NCBI GenBank assembly: GCA_029266495.1
Contig: JAQSWS010000085.1
Coordinates: 1-35,607 of the forward strand
Direction of reading: 5' to 3'
Source: Rariglobus sp.
GTDB lineage: Bacteria > Verrucomicrobiota > Verrucomicrobiia > Opitutales > Opitutaceae
DNA: 35,607 bases
Shown: in pieces, positions 27,218-35,607 of the stretch
Layout: the number at the start of each line of letters is the position of its first letter
Numbering within the stretch: the first letter of the stretch is position 1
Position numbers and translations under genes: made by a program
The notes under the pieces: generated by a model
What the model was told of the DNA's origin: nothing
The model's input: only the letters and a program-made list of their open reading frames with translations
Databases searched by the model: none

Positions 27218-28388
27218 AGGCGAGCACTCCCCGCGCCCCGTCAGGCGCAAATGTCAGCACGTTGGCCCGGCGCACCGAGGGTGCGGCTGCGGGCGATTGA
27301 AAGGACTGGACCGTCGGCTTCACCAACGCCACGCGATCCAGAAAACATTCGAGGTCGTGCGCCCGGCGCACCGGCAGCGGAGCCTCGTCGTCGACCGCGA
27401 CCGACACCAGCCGGCCTCCTCGAAACAGGTCTTCCGCCATCGTCGCGGCCAGGCTGCACATCAGCTCGAATTGCTCCGGCCGTGACCACTCTCCCGCCGA
27501 AGTGCGCAACCAGAGCGAAAAGCCGGTCTGTGTTTCCGCCGCATGCTGCCGCACCATGAGCTTCTGCAAACGCGCGCTCGCCTTCCAATGCACCAGACGA
27601 TGCGAATCGCCGCGCGCATAGGTGCGCAGCGCAAAAAGATCTCCGCCCTGCCCCGCACGGGAAGCCCGGTCGACATGGCCCGGCTGATGCCACGACGCCA
27701 GCGCGAACCGCTGGTATTCGACCGGCGCTGGCCAGACCAGCAACTCGCGTTTGAGTTCGCTGCCGATCAGCTTCTTCAAAAATCCAAAAGGAAACAACGA
27801 TCCCACCCCCAGCAGTTCCACCGCGAGACGCCCCCGCGCGGCCGGCCGGAGCGTCCACTCCAGGAAGGTCGCGCCCTGTGCATCCAGCCGCTCGCGCAAC
27901 GACAGGCGCACGGGGCGTTTTTCGCCCGTTGCATTGATTTCAAACCACAAGCCATAGGTCGGCAGCACCTGCTTGCCGTTGTTCAGCTCGATCAGCACGG
28001 GATGGTCACGCCCGGCCCGCAATGGTGGTTGCACCCGCAGCCGCCACGACAGGTTTTTCAAATTAAGCCAGGACAACAGCCCGCTGAACACGAGGCAGGC
28101 CAGCAGCAGCGAAAGCGCGATGAACAGAATATTGTTCGCCGTGTTGTAGGCGGCCAGCCCCAGCCCAATCACCACCGCGATCACGATGCCTCCCGGCAAG
28201 GTGAGCAACAGGCGGTTGCCACGATACGGATACACCAGCGACCACATGAACGCACGCCAGCGGTTGTTGCGCGCCCGCCCGCGCGACAACCCCGCCGTCT
28301 GCCAGGCGGTCACACCGCTGCCGTCCGTCGACCGCGCGGCCGGGCCCGACGACCGGGCGCGGGAGGGACTGGGGGAGGCAAATGACAT
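27186..28388 (-). CDS. DUF58 domain-containing protein
   Basis: A 400-aa membrane-anchored protein. A basic, Ser/Pro-rich N-terminus (residues 1-47) is followed by two membrane helices (about 60-80 and 85-105), then a beta-rich region and the DUF58 core. The signature is 'LRTYARGDSHRLVHWKASARLQKLMVRQ', containing the family's Y..GD..R.IHWK. DUF58 proteins form a three-gene unit with MoxR ATPases and transglutaminases, as here. The unit is thought to act in maturation or assembly of envelope proteins, but no specific substrate is known. The ATG at 28388 starts 17 bases after the MoxR stop. An alternative ATG at 28247 would remove the disordered N-terminus. It overlaps the next gene by about 30 bases. 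Confidence 0.88.
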   Translation of the reverse strand: MSFASPSPSRARSSGPAARSTDGSGVTAWQTAGLSRGRARNNRWRAFMWSLVYPYRGNRLLLTLPGGIVIAVVIGLGLAAYNTANNILFIALSLLLACLVFSGLLSWLNLKNLSWRLRVQPPLRAGRDHPVLIELNNGKQVLPTYGLWFEINATGEKRPVRLSLRERLDAQGATFLEWTLRPAARGRLAVELLGVGSLFPFGFLKKLIGSELKRELLVWPAPVEYQRFALASWHQPGHVDRASRAGQGGDLFALRTYARGDSHRLVHWKASARLQKLMVRQHAAETQTGFSLWLRTSAGEWSRPEQFELMCSLAATMAEDLFRGGRLVSVAVDDEAPLPVRRAHDLECFLDRVALVKPTVQSFQSPAAAPSVRRANVLTFAPDGARGVLAYVDGEKAASA

Positions 28389-28405
28389 GAAGACCCCCTG
28401 CTACT

Positions 28406-29377
28406 TTACACAGGAGTCGGAAGACTGCCGACAATACGGCGCAACGCGGCCGTCACCGCCCGCCGCTCTTCCATCGGATCGGAACTCTGCCGGAGCAGCG
28501 AAAGCCGGTGCGCCAGCACGGAAACGACCAGATCCTGCACATCCTCGGGAACCACAAAATCCCGTCCGAGCAACAACGCACGCGCCTGCGCCGCATGCTT
28601 CAGCGCAAGGCTTCCGCGCACCGAGATGCCCGCTTTGAATTCAGCCTCCGTGCGCGTCGCACCGATGATCTTGAGCATGTATTCCAACACGGATTCCTCC
28701 ACGAACACCTGCTGGGCGGTCTCCTGCAGGTGCAGCACCTGCTCCCGCGTGGCAACCGCGTTGAGCGTGATGGAATCGTAGGAGTGCCGCGTCGCCCGCA
28801 GGATATCGAGTTCGTCCGCCTCCTTCGGATAGCCCATGTGCAACCGCATGAGAAACCGGTCCATCTGGCTCTCCGGCAGGGGAAACGTTCCCTCGTAGTC
28901 CACCGGGTTCTGCGTCGCGAATACCATGAACGGCGACCCCACGTCGTGCGGCTCGCCGTCGATCGTGACCTTGGCGCGATCCATCACCTCGAGCAACGCC
29001 GACTGCGTCTTGGGCGTGGCGCGATTGATCTCGTCCGCCAGCACCACGTTCGCGAACACCGGACCTTTCTTAAAAACGAAATTCTTCTCCTGTTCGTCGT
29101 AAATCGCCACCCCCGTCACGTCGCTCGGCAACAGGTCGCTGGTAAACTGAATGCGCGCGAATGCACAATCCATCGAACGGGCCAGCGAGTAGGCGAGCGT
29201 CGTCTTGCCCACGCCCGGCAGATCCTCGATCAACGGGTGCCCGCCCGCGACCAGACAGATCAACACCTGGTCGATCACCTCATCCTTGCCCTTGATCGTC
29301 TGCCGCATGCTGGTGCGCAAGCGATCGAGGGTTTGCTTGGCATCGGTAACCGCGGGGCCGGAAACGAAATCGCTCAT
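28406..29377 (-). CDS. MoxR-family AAA+ ATPase
   Basis: A 323-aa cytoplasmic AAA+ ATPase. Walker A is '[16 protein letters not shown]' (GVGKT at about 56-60), Walker B is '[22 protein letters not shown]', sensor 1 is '[28 protein letters not shown]', and sensor 2 lies in '[29 protein letters not shown]'. These are diagnostic of MoxR proteins. MoxR ATPases act as chaperone-like machines for partner proteins, usually VWA- or DUF58-containing. Here it is first in the operon with DUF58 and the TgpA-like gene. The length is normal. No Shine-Dalgarno box precedes the ATG at 29377. Confidence 0.93.
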   Translation of the reverse strand: MSDFVSGPAVTDAKQTLDRLRTSMRQTIKGKDEVIDQVLICLVAGGHPLIEDLPGVGKTTLAYSLARSMDCAFARIQFTSDLLPSDVTGVAIYDEQEKNFVFKKGPVFANVVLADEINRATPKTQSALLEVMDRAKVTIDGEPHDVGSPFMVFATQNPVDYEGTFPLPESQMDRFLMRLHMGYPKEADELDILRATRHSYDSITLNAVATREQVLHLQETAQQVFVEESVLEYMLKIIGATRTEAEFKAGISVRGSLALKHAAQARALLLGRDFVVPEDVQDLVVSVLAHRLSLLRQSSDPMEERRAVTAALRRIVGSLPTPV

Positions 29378-29490
29378 GCGAACAGTGTGGCGATCCGCAA
29401 GAAGGCGTCAACGGACACCCGGAGTTCCCCCAAATAAAAAGCCCTCCTTCATGCAATCTGAGGACAATTCCCCAATCGCCGCAGGCCCGC

Positions 29491-30315
29491 TTATCCCAGC
29501 AGTTTGATCAGCGCCGAAAAATCCTCGTCCGCCCAGCCGGCACGCTCGGCGGCCGCAAGGCGGTCGCGCACCGTGTCGAGCACGGGGAAGTCCTCGCAAC
29601 CATTGATGCGCGAAGCCAGCCGCATGTCCTTGAGCATGTGCTTCACCGAAAATTGCGGCGCAAAATCCCCCGCGCGCAGCTTCGGCTCCTTGAGCTTGGT
29701 CAGCCCAGAATAGCCCGCGTTCTTCCCCAGCGCCCCGAAAAACACCTCGTCGGCAATCCCCGCCCGTCGCGCCAGCACCAACGCCTCGCTCAACGCCTGC
29801 ATCTGCGCGGCGATATTGAGGTTCATCGCCAGCTTGAGCGTCGCCGCCTGCTGGTGATCGCCGATGTGAAACCGTGCGGTCGAAATGATCGCGAGCAACG
29901 GATCCAGCTCCGCAATCAGCGCGGCATCGCCTCCCAGGTAAAAGATACTTTGCCCCTGTTCCGCCGCCGGTTTGCTGCCCGTAAACGGCGCCTCAAGATA
30001 ACGCGCGCCCCTCGTCACCACCAGTGCGCGAAACTCCTCGCTGCTTTGCGGATCAATCGTGCTCGACTGCACCACGATCTTGCCCGGCCCAAGCACGGGC
30101 ACGATGCGCCCGAGCACCGTGCGCACCGCCGGCGGATCGGCCACCACGATCTGCACGACATCGGCCGCACTCACGACGGACTCGGGCGAATCCATCCAGA
30201 AGGGAAAACCCGGCTGCGGTGTGCGATTCCATGCCCCCGCCAGTTTGCCGGCGGCCTCATAATGCCGCGCCCACACGCTGCCGATGATCCCCAGGCCTAT
30301 GACGCCGATTTTCAT
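29491..30315 (-). CDS. NAD(P)-dependent reductase of the 3-hydroxyisobutyrate dehydrogenase family
   Basis: A 274-aa cytoplasmic oxidoreductase. The N-terminal Rossmann motif is MKIGVIGLGIIGSVWARHY (GLGIIG). 'VVQSSTIDPQSSEEF' and the substrate-binding 'EAPFTGSKPAAEQGQSIFYLGGD' follow, with catalytic Lys in 'ATLKLAMNLNIAAQMQALSEAL'. The GSKPAAEQG wording resembles glyoxylate/succinic-semialdehyde reductases more than valine-pathway HIBADH, but the substrate cannot be fixed from sequence. The frame is open upstream to 30549, but the Rossmann fold begins at the ATG at 30315. It is divergent from the antiporter gene. Confidence 0.85.
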   Translation of the reverse strand: MKIGVIGLGIIGSVWARHYEAAGKLAGAWNRTPQPGFPFWMDSPESVVSAADVVQIVVADPPAVRTVLGRIVPVLGPGKIVVQSSTIDPQSSEEFRALVVTRGARYLEAPFTGSKPAAEQGQSIFYLGGDAALIAELDPLLAIISTARFHIGDHQQAATLKLAMNLNIAAQMQALSEALVLARRAGIADEVFFGALGKNAGYSGLTKLKEPKLRAGDFAPQFSVKHMLKDMRLASRINGCEDFPVLDTVRDRLAAAERAGWADEDFSALIKLLG

Positions 30316-30457
30316 AAGATTCCGATGAAAGCCATATGTCGTGTCGGCGCAACCCGGGGGCCTTACATTCCCCTCGAATGCCGGCATTGATTTAACCCGG
30401 GGCCCGCCTTCTGCTTGCCCTGCCCGGTCGCATCGGCGTCGCTTCACCACCTTTGTC

Positions 30458-32083
30458 ATGCTCGCCTTTGAACATGCGCTCGCCCTGATCCTGCTGCTCA
30501 CCGGACTCAGTGTGCTCGGACGCTGGCTGCCCTGGCCCCTGCCGATCACCTACATGCTGGGCGCCTGCGCGGCGGCGTTCTGGACGCCCTTTCCACGCAT
30601 CGAATTGGATCCCGGGTTTTTCTTTCTCTGCTTCGTTCCTCCCCTGCTCTTCGCGGATGGCTGGCAGATGCCCCTGCGTGACTTCATTGCAGCACGGCGC
30701 CCCATCCTGCTCCTGGCAACCGGCCTCGTGGCATTCACCACCCTCTCGGTTGCCCTGATCGCCCACTGGCTCGTGCCCGATCTGCCTTTGGCCATGGCGT
30801 TCGCGCTCGGTGCGCTCGTTTCGCCCACCGATGCGGTCGCCGTCGGCGCCATCACCCACCGGCTCAAAGTCCCCGCACGCCTCACCGCCGTCCTGAATGG
30901 CGAAAGCCTCATGAATGACGCCACCGGTCTCGTGGCGTTTAAATTCGCGCTCGCCGCCATGATGACCGGTGCGTTCTCAATGCGCGCCGCGGCCATGGAT
31001 TTCGTCGTGCTGGCGTTCGGCGGAATCATCACCGGCTGGCTGATCAGCTATGTAATCGGACGCCTTCGCGACCTGTTGCGCCGCTTTCGCGGCTCCGATG
31101 TTTTTATCGAAGTAACACTGTCCTTGCTCACGCCCTACGCCGCCTTTCTTGCAGCCGAGGCGCTGGGCCTGTCCAGCATCCTCGCCGTCGTGGCCGCCGG
31201 CCTCTACGCCGGCTGGCGCGATCCCGTGCGCATGGATGTGGAAACCCGGCAGACGGCGCTGGCCACCTGGTCCGTCGTCCTGTTCTGGCTCAATGGCCTG
31301 GCCTTTATTCTTCTTGGCCTTCAATTCCCCTCGCTCCTCGCGACGATCAACACGCTCTATACGCCCGCGCAGATCCTGATCGCAGTCGGCGCCATTTCCG
31401 CCACCGCGATCCTCGCGCGGATCATCTGGGTTTTCCCCGGCGCCTACCTGCCGTTTTGGCTCTTCAAACACATCCGTCAGACCGAGACCCGGCCCTCCTG
31501 GCAAGGCGTGCTGGTGACTGGCTGGGCCGGCATGCGCGGCACCATCACCCTCGCGGCTGCCTTGTCCATCCCTCGACTGATGGACGACGGACAACCATTC
31601 CCTGCGCGCGATGTCGTGATTTTTCTTTCGTTCGGTGTCATCGCGGTGACGTTGTTGCTCCAGGGAACGACCTTGGAGGCGCTCATTTGCCGGCTCGGAC
31701 TCCGGGACGATGACGCGACCGCCAAAGAAGATCGCCTGGCCCGCATCGCCGCGGTCGAGGCCGGCCTGTCCAGCCTGCGCGCATCGGAAGCCGCGCAGGA
31801 CAACGCCTCCCCCGAGGAAATCGCCGCCCTCGGCAACGTCGTCGCCGAATACGAACACCGCCTGGCCGAGCTCACCGCCGAGGGAGAGACCCGCACCAGC
31901 GCCCGCTTGCGCCAGACGAACGCCCGCAAGCTCCGGCTGCAGGCCCTGCAAGCCGAACGCAACGCGCTTCAAGACCTCTGGCGTCGCAACGTGATCACGG
32001 ACGCGATTCATCACCCGCTCCAGAAACTGCTCGACCACGAAGAGGCCATGCTCGCCGCGCAACCAACCCGGACGGAGGCGTAA
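30458..32083 (+). CDS. CPA1-family cation/proton antiporter
   Basis: A 541-aa inner-membrane protein with about 12 membrane helices over residues 5-405. The conserved ion-site helices read 'LGALVSPTDAVAVGAI' and 'LNGESLMNDATGLVAFKFAL' (acidic ND motif), and 'GWAGMRGTITLAAALSIP' is typical of CPA1 Na+/H+ exchangers such as NhaP-like proteins. The C-terminal cytoplasmic domain (about 430-541) is rich in Glu/Arg/Ala and likely coiled coil, as in many regulatory tails. The frame is open from 30341, but the Arg/Pro-rich leader is not family-like. The ATG at 30458 directly precedes the first helix. Ion specificity is not predictable. Confidence 0.9.
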   Translation: MLAFEHALALILLLTGLSVLGRWLPWPLPITYMLGACAAAFWTPFPRIELDPGFFFLCFVPPLLFADGWQMPLRDFIAARRPILLLATGLVAFTTLSVALIAHWLVPDLPLAMAFALGALVSPTDAVAVGAITHRLKVPARLTAVLNGESLMNDATGLVAFKFALAAMMTGAFSMRAAAMDFVVLAFGGIITGWLISYVIGRLRDLLRRFRGSDVFIEVTLSLLTPYAAFLAAEALGLSSILAVVAAGLYAGWRDPVRMDVETRQTALATWSVVLFWLNGLAFILLGLQFPSLLATINTLYTPAQILIAVGAISATAILARIIWVFPGAYLPFWLFKHIRQTETRPSWQGVLVTGWAGMRGTITLAAALSIPRLMDDGQPFPARDVVIFLSFGVIAVTLLLQGTTLEALICRLGLRDDDATAKEDRLARIAAVEAGLSSLRASEAAQDNASPEEIAALGNVVAEYEHRLAELTAEGETRTSARLRQTNARKLRLQALQAERNALQDLWRRNVITDAIHHPLQKLLDHEEAMLAAQPTRTEA

Positions 32084-32113
32084 ACGAGGTCGCCTCATCC
32101 GCCTTGCCTCTGC

Positions 32114-32812
32114 TCACCCGAAAACTTCGAGCAACCGTGCGAACAACCGGTTCACCTTGCCCTGGTTTTCCCTCACGAGGTCTTTGAACTTCGTGAAATC
32201 AATCTCCGTTCCTTCCAGCCCGTTCGCGTAATTATCCACGATTGCGAGCGAGTTATAGTTCAGCCCCAGCTCTGTGCAAAGATCCGCCTCGTGCGCGAGC
32301 GTCATCCCCACGACATCACCCCAGTCCTTGATGATGCGAATCTCCGCCTTGGTCTCAAAGCGCGGCCCGCGCATCTGCACGTAGACCTTGCCCGTCTCGA
32401 TGCGAAACTCCGGCGCCAGTCTTTCCACGATCAACGGCACCAGGTTGTTCGCGATGCCCGGCGCCCCGCCCTTCAATTCCTCATCGAAGTAGGTCGCCGG
32501 CCCCTGCTGCAACGCCACGTAATCACCACACGACACCAACGATCCCGGCGGAAGCCCCGGCTTGAGCGAACCCACCGAGTTCAACGACACGACCTCCCGG
32601 AATCCGAGCTCTGCCAGCGCGCGGATATTCGCCCGGTAATTGATCGTGTGCGGCGGCAGCGGCATGCCAAAGCCGTGACGATTGAGTAATACGTGCTCAC
32701 CGCGCGCCTTATAGGTGACGAGCCCGTATTTAGTCTCGACGCTGCGCACCTCCCAAGCCGAGAACAGCGGGGAATTGACGATACTGGTCCCACTGACAAA
32801 GGCGATTTTCAT
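32114..32812 (-). CDS. MTAP/PNP-family nucleoside phosphorylase
   Basis: A 232-aa cytoplasmic phosphorylase of the MTAP/PNP class, cleaving a purine nucleoside, or 5'-methylthioadenosine, with phosphate. The visible motifs are 'VSGTSIVNSPLF' (phosphate loop), 'LNRHGFGMPLPPHTINYRANIRALAELG', 'VSLNSVGSLKPGLPPGSLV', 'QMRGPRFETKAEIRIIKDWGDVVGMTLAHEADLCTELGL' and 'VDNYANGLEG' (base-binding Asn/Asp region). It is shorter than the human enzyme (283 aa) and the usual ~260-290. The substrate choice between MTA, inosine and guanosine cannot be set by eye. The ATG at 32812 overlaps the divergent ATG of the lipoprotein gene, and the frame upstream of it is not family-like. Confidence 0.85.
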   Translation of the reverse strand: MKIAFVSGTSIVNSPLFSAWEVRSVETKYGLVTYKARGEHVLLNRHGFGMPLPPHTINYRANIRALAELGFREVVSLNSVGSLKPGLPPGSLVSCGDYVALQQGPATYFDEELKGGAPGIANNLVPLIVERLAPEFRIETGKVYVQMRGPRFETKAEIRIIKDWGDVVGMTLAHEADLCTELGLNYNSLAIVDNYANGLEGTEIDFTKFKDLVRENQGKVNRLFARLLEVFG

Positions 32813-33617
32813 GACGCGACTCACACGTCGGGCTCCGGCGTTGACAACGCGAAAACACGCGGCGCTCCGCCGTCCTCGCGCATGGGCGCTTCTCGCCTGC
32901 CTCGCGCTCGGCCTCGCCGGCTGCTCCACCCCCGGCCCCACCCACGCCTACCTCGCCAGCCGTGCCGAGGATCCGATTATCGATCTGCTCCCCGGCACGC
33001 CTGACGCCGACATTCCGACCCATCTCATCCCTGTAAACGAACTCTACGGCATCGCCTACGATCCGTTCACCGACCACCTCTTCCTCCGTATTTTTCCCGG
33101 CGACTTCATCCGCGTGATCGACCGGCCCGCCCGCAAAATCAAACGCGGCATCCTCATCAAGGATCTCCCCCCCGGGCGCGGCGACCTCGCCATCCGCTCC
33201 AGCGATCGCCACCTGTTCTTCGCGCATCCCTCGCTTCCCGCCGTCCTGGAGACCTCCCTCTACGGCGAGGCCGTGCGCACGGTGACGCTGGAGGGTCTGC
33301 AAGGGCCGCCCGCCGGCGTCGCCTACGACCAGACCAACGACCGCCTGCTCATCCTCGAAGGCCGCAGTCCGTCCCACGTTGTCATCTGTGATCTCGACGG
33401 CAAACGACTCAAAAACATCCCCCTGAACCGCGCCGTCCGCCTCGTCTGCCTCGCCTATGATTCCGTCGCCGGCGAATTCTACGTGCCGCTGCTCGATCAG
33501 CCCGCCATCGGAGTCTTCGACGCCAATGGACACCTCCTGCGCACCCTCGCCACCCCGGATGCCGGCGTCCACGACTTTGTTGACGTCGGCCAGCGCTCCC
33601 TGCTCCGTCTTTTCTGA
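32811..33617 (+). CDS. Predicted lipoprotein with beta-propeller-like repeats
   Basis: A 268-aa exported protein. A basic stretch (residues 1-24) is followed by a hydrophobic segment and the lipobox GLAGC (Cys at about 38). The rest contains repeated beta motifs of the NHL/six-bladed type: 'LYGIAYDPFTDHLFLRIFPGDFIRVIDR', 'GRGDLAIRSSDRHLFFAHP', 'PAGVAYDQTNDRLLILEGR', 'RLVCLAYDSVAGEFYVPLLDQPAIGVFDANGHLLRTL'. It may bind a partner or ligand at the outer membrane, but no enzyme motif is seen. The ATG at 32811 sits inside the divergent start of the phosphorylase gene. A TTG about ten codons later is an alternative. It precedes the esterase gene by 12 bases. Confidence 0.72.
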   Translation: MTRLTRRAPALTTRKHAALRRPRAWALLACLALGLAGCSTPGPTHAYLASRAEDPIIDLLPGTPDADIPTHLIPVNELYGIAYDPFTDHLFLRIFPGDFIRVIDRPARKIKRGILIKDLPPGRGDLAIRSSDRHLFFAHPSLPAVLETSLYGEAVRTVTLEGLQGPPAGVAYDQTNDRLLILEGRSPSHVVICDLDGKRLKNIPLNRAVRLVCLAYDSVAGEFYVPLLDQPAIGVFDANGHLLRTLATPDAGVHDFVDVGQRSLLRLF

Positions 33618-33629
33618 TTCCCCATCCCA

Positions 33630-34592
33630 ATGCCACTCGTAGACAAACCGCTCTCCGAACTCCGCACTTATCAGGGCCGCAACCCTCGCCCCGCCGACTT
33701 CGACGCCTACTGGTCCGATGCCCTCCGCGAGCTCGACGCCACCGATCCCAAGCCCGAGCTCGTCCCCAACGCTGAAATCAGCCCCAAGGGCATCGAATGC
33801 TTCGATCTCTGGTTCACCGGTGCAGGCGGCGCGCGCATCTACGCCAAATATCTCCGCCCCATTGGCGCGAACAAGGCCCCCGCCGTCCTCCAGTTCCACG
33901 GCTACTCCGGCAACGGCGGCGACTGGGCCGGCAAGCTCGGCTACGCCGGCCAGGGGTTTTGCGTCGCCTCGATGGACTGCCGCGGCCAGGGCGGCCGCTC
34001 GCAGGACAAGGGCGGGGTCCTCGGCAACACCCTGCGGGGCCACATCATTCGCGGCCTCGACGATCCCAATCCCCACAACCTGCTGTTCCGTAATATTTTT
34101 CTGGATACCGCCCAGCTCGCCCGTGCCGTCATGAGCCTGCCGGAGGTCGATGCGACCCGCGTCGGCGCCATGGGTGGCTCCCAGGGCGGCGCCCTCACCA
34201 TCGCCTGCGCCGCCCTGGAACCGCGCATCAAGCGGGCCGCCTCCGTGTTCCCGTTTCTCTGCGATTACCAGCGCGTCTGGGAAATGGACCAGGCCAAGGA
34301 TGCCTACGCCGAGTTGAAGGATTATTTCCGCCTCTTCGATCCGCGCCATGAACGCGAAGAGGAGGTTTTCACCAAGCTCGGCTACATCGACCTCCAGCAC
34401 CTCGCCCCGCGCATCAAAGCCGAGGTTCTCATGTTCACCGGCCTGATGGACACGATCTGTCCGCCCAGCTCGCAATTCGCCGCCTTCAACAAGATCACCT
34501 CCAAAAAGGACGTCGTGATCTACCCCGATTTCGGCCACGAGGGGCTGCCCGGCGAAGGCGACCGCACGCTCAACTTTATGCTCGGCTTATAA
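33630..34592 (+). CDS. Acetyl xylan esterase/cephalosporin-C deacetylase family (CE7)
   Basis: A 320-aa alpha/beta hydrolase of the AXE1/CE7 family, which removes acetyl groups from xylo-oligosaccharides or other small esters. The nucleophile elbow is GGSQGG with Ser184, the acid is Asp274 ('FTGLMDTICPPSS'), and the base is His303 ('YPDFGHEGLPG'). Other typical pieces are 'KAPAVLQFHGYSGNGGDW', 'MDCRGQGGRSQD' and 'RNIFLDTAQLARAVMSLPEVDATRVGAMGGSQGG'. No signal peptide is seen, so it is probably cytoplasmic, acting on imported oligosaccharides. The length is normal. It is 12 bases after the lipoprotein gene, so the two may form a transcript, and it converges with the dehydratase gene. Confidence 0.9.
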   Translation: MPLVDKPLSELRTYQGRNPRPADFDAYWSDALRELDATDPKPELVPNAEISPKGIECFDLWFTGAGGARIYAKYLRPIGANKAPAVLQFHGYSGNGGDWAGKLGYAGQGFCVASMDCRGQGGRSQDKGGVLGNTLRGHIIRGLDDPNPHNLLFRNIFLDTAQLARAVMSLPEVDATRVGAMGGSQGGALTIACAALEPRIKRAASVFPFLCDYQRVWEMDQAKDAYAELKDYFRLFDPRHEREEEVFTKLGYIDLQHLAPRIKAEVLMFTGLMDTICPPSSQFAAFNKITSKKDVVIYPDFGHEGLPGEGDRTLNFMLGL

Positions 34593-34597
34593 CAGAG

Positions 34598-34616
34598 ACG
34601 CGGCGCCCCGCCGTGT
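34598..34616. terminator. Hairpin between convergent genes
   Basis: ACGCGGCG at 34598-34605 pairs with CGCCGTGT at 34609-34616, with one G-T pair and a three-base loop. It lies in the 33-base gap between two convergent genes. There is no T-run on either side, so a terminator role is only inferred from position. Confidence 0.35.
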
Positions 34617-34625
34617 CCGGCAGCC

Positions 34626-34916
34626 TCACCGCCCCGCCGCCTCCATCCGCTTCGCCAGCTCCACGTCCTTCGCCGTGACCCTGTCACCCGAATCGTGGGT
34701 GGTGAGCCGGATGGAGACCTTGTTGTAAATGTTGGTCCATTCCGGGTGGTGATTGAGCGCATCCGCCTCGAAGCCAGCCTTCAGCATAAACGCGAGCGCC
34801 TCGCGAAAGTTTTCGAATTTCAGGGTCTTCACCAGCGCGTCACGCTCCCAAGTCCAGCCGGGCAGGTGTGTCAGCGCATGCTCGATTTCGGCCGGGCTCA
34901 AAGGCGGGCTTTTCAT
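34626..34916 (-). CDS. Pterin-4a-carbinolamine dehydratase
   Basis: A 96-aa cytoplasmic enzyme that dehydrates 4a-hydroxytetrahydrobiopterin during pterin cofactor recycling. The conserved active-site cluster is 'NHHPEWTNIYNKVSIRLTTHDSGDRVTAKDVELA', matching the family pattern H-H-P..W..Y..V...L.THD....T..D..LA. The N-terminal 'GWTWERDALVKTLKFENFREALAFM' is also typical. The length is normal. GAGGTG lies about eight bases before the ATG, one of the few good ribosome sites in the window. No aromatic amino acid hydroxylase gene is nearby, so the physiological partner is unknown. Confidence 0.94.
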   Translation of the reverse strand: MKSPPLSPAEIEHALTHLPGWTWERDALVKTLKFENFREALAFMLKAGFEADALNHHPEWTNIYNKVSIRLTTHDSGDRVTAKDVELAKRMEAAGR

Positions 34917-35016
34917 GTCTTCACCTCTACCTGCCCCCGGAATTTCGTCAACGCGACGCCGTCGTTAAGCCGGCTTGTCAAAGCCTTCCGCCACGCCCTA
35001 ACTCGCTCCCCTGCCT

Positions 35017-35607
35017 ATGTCCGATACGCCCGCCCAAATCCCCGCCCACGTCGCCATCATCATGGATGGCAATGGACGCTGGGCAAAACAACGCGGGCTC
35101 CCGCGCATCGAAGGACACCGGCGCGGCGTCGAAACCGTGCGCAGCATCATCGACGCCTCCAAGGAACTCGGAATCCGCTACCTCACGCTTTACGCCTTCT
35201 CCGTCGAGAACTGGAAACGACCCCAGGACGAAGTCGGCGCGCTCATGTCCTTGCTTGAGTATTTTTTGAAGCGCGAAACCGCCACGCTGGTCAAAAACAA
35301 GGTCCGCCTCCTCAGCATCGGCCGCACCCAGGATCTGCCCGAGGTCGTCCGCCGTCAGCTCGACGCCGCCATCGCCGCCACCGCGCATTTCACCGAACAC
35401 ACGCTGGTCCTCGCCCTCAATTACGGTTCGCGCACCGAAATCGTCGACGCCGCCCGCGCCTATGCCGCCGCCGTCGCCGCCGGCACCGTCAACCTCAATG
35501 ACTGCTCGTGGGACACCTTCGCCCGCCACCTCTACACCGCGGACCTTCCCGATCCCGACCTCGTGATCCGCACCTCGGGCGAATACCGCGTCAGCAACTT
35601 CCTCCTC
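35017..35607 (+). CDS. uppS: Isoprenyl transferase, probable undecaprenyl diphosphate synthase (partial)
   Basis: A cis-prenyltransferase that extends farnesyl diphosphate with isopentenyl diphosphate to undecaprenyl diphosphate, the lipid carrier for peptidoglycan and O-antigen. The first 197 residues are present and the 3' end lies beyond the window. The catalytic Asp is in 'AIIMDGNGRWAKQRGLPRIEGHRRGVETV'. 'LTLYAFSVENWKRP' and 'LNYGSRTEIVDAARA' are family segments, and the final visible stretch 'DPDLVIRTSGEYRVSNFLL' precedes the usual WQ. The ATG at 35017 has a C/T-rich leader and no Shine-Dalgarno box. It is divergent from the dehydratase gene. Confidence 0.94.
   Translation, partial: MSDTPAQIPAHVAIIMDGNGRWAKQRGLPRIEGHRRGVETVRSIIDASKELGIRYLTLYAFSVENWKRPQDEVGALMSLLEYFLKRETATLVKNKVRLLSIGRTQDLPEVVRRQLDAAIAATAHFTEHTLVLALNYGSRTEIVDAARAYAAAVAAGTVNLNDCSWDTFARHLYTADLPDPDLVIRTSGEYRVSNFLL

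Noticed and set aside
32730-34538. 602-codon minus-strand frame opposite the lipoprotein and esterase genes
   Set aside because: Gly/Ala/Glu/Asp-rich and patternless. Plus-strand genes have a lipobox and a catalytic triad.

Overview
The window is a GC-rich, gene-dense piece of a diderm bacterial chromosome. It most likely comes from the Verrucomicrobiota, probably Opitutales/Opitutaceae. This rests on protein style, not on a marker-gene search. It carries an LPS export set (kdsC, lptC, lptA, lptB), a TolB-like protein, lipoproteins, an HPr kinase next to lptB, and Ala/Pro-rich C-rich coding strands. Most start codons have a pyrimidine-rich leader and no Shine-Dalgarno box. I see no tRNA, rRNA, insertion sequence, prophage or CRISPR array. 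Most of the window is core genome.

Layout. 2-391 is the 3' end of a large exported-protein gene. 479-3899 is an overlapping kdsC-lptC-lptA-lptB run followed by hprK, reminiscent of the proteobacterial kdsC-lptCAB-rpoN-hpf-ptsN region but without rpoN, hpf and ptsN. 3999-5577 holds a GNAT acetyltransferase and an unrecognised His-rich helical protein. 5822-8967 holds a Mn-type superoxide dismutase, a TolB-like protein and an Mrp-type ATPase. 9222-12736 holds a small conserved protein and a minus-strand group: rpmG, an unusual EIIA-like/diadenylate-cyclase fusion, an isolated nuoA and a DUF362-like protein. 12859-17269 carries dnaG, rpoD, a small lipoprotein and tatA. About 490 bp without a gene follows.

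From 17814 to 20047 a minus-strand cluster encodes a receiver plus degenerate NtrC-like protein and two small Roadblock/LC7-like proteins. It is divergent from mreB-mreC-mreD-mrdA (20488-24953), the cell-elongation operon. 24988-29377 is a MoxR ATPase, DUF58 and TgpA-like transglutaminase operon in which the last gene is split by an apparent single-base frameshift. The rest holds a 3-hydroxyisobutyrate-dehydrogenase-family reductase, a CPA1 cation/proton antiporter, an MTAP-family phosphorylase and a lipoprotein with overlapping divergent start codons, a CE7-type esterase, a pterin carbinolamine dehydratase, and the 5' part of uppS cut by the window end.

The most interesting items are the fusion of a PTS EIIA-like domain to a c-di-AMP synthase domain in a window that also encodes HPr kinase, and the degenerate NtrC/Roadblock cluster beside mreB. 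The unexplained 490 bp after tatA, the 22-bp perfect inverted repeat between lptB and hprK, and the broken TgpA-like gene also deserve a look.
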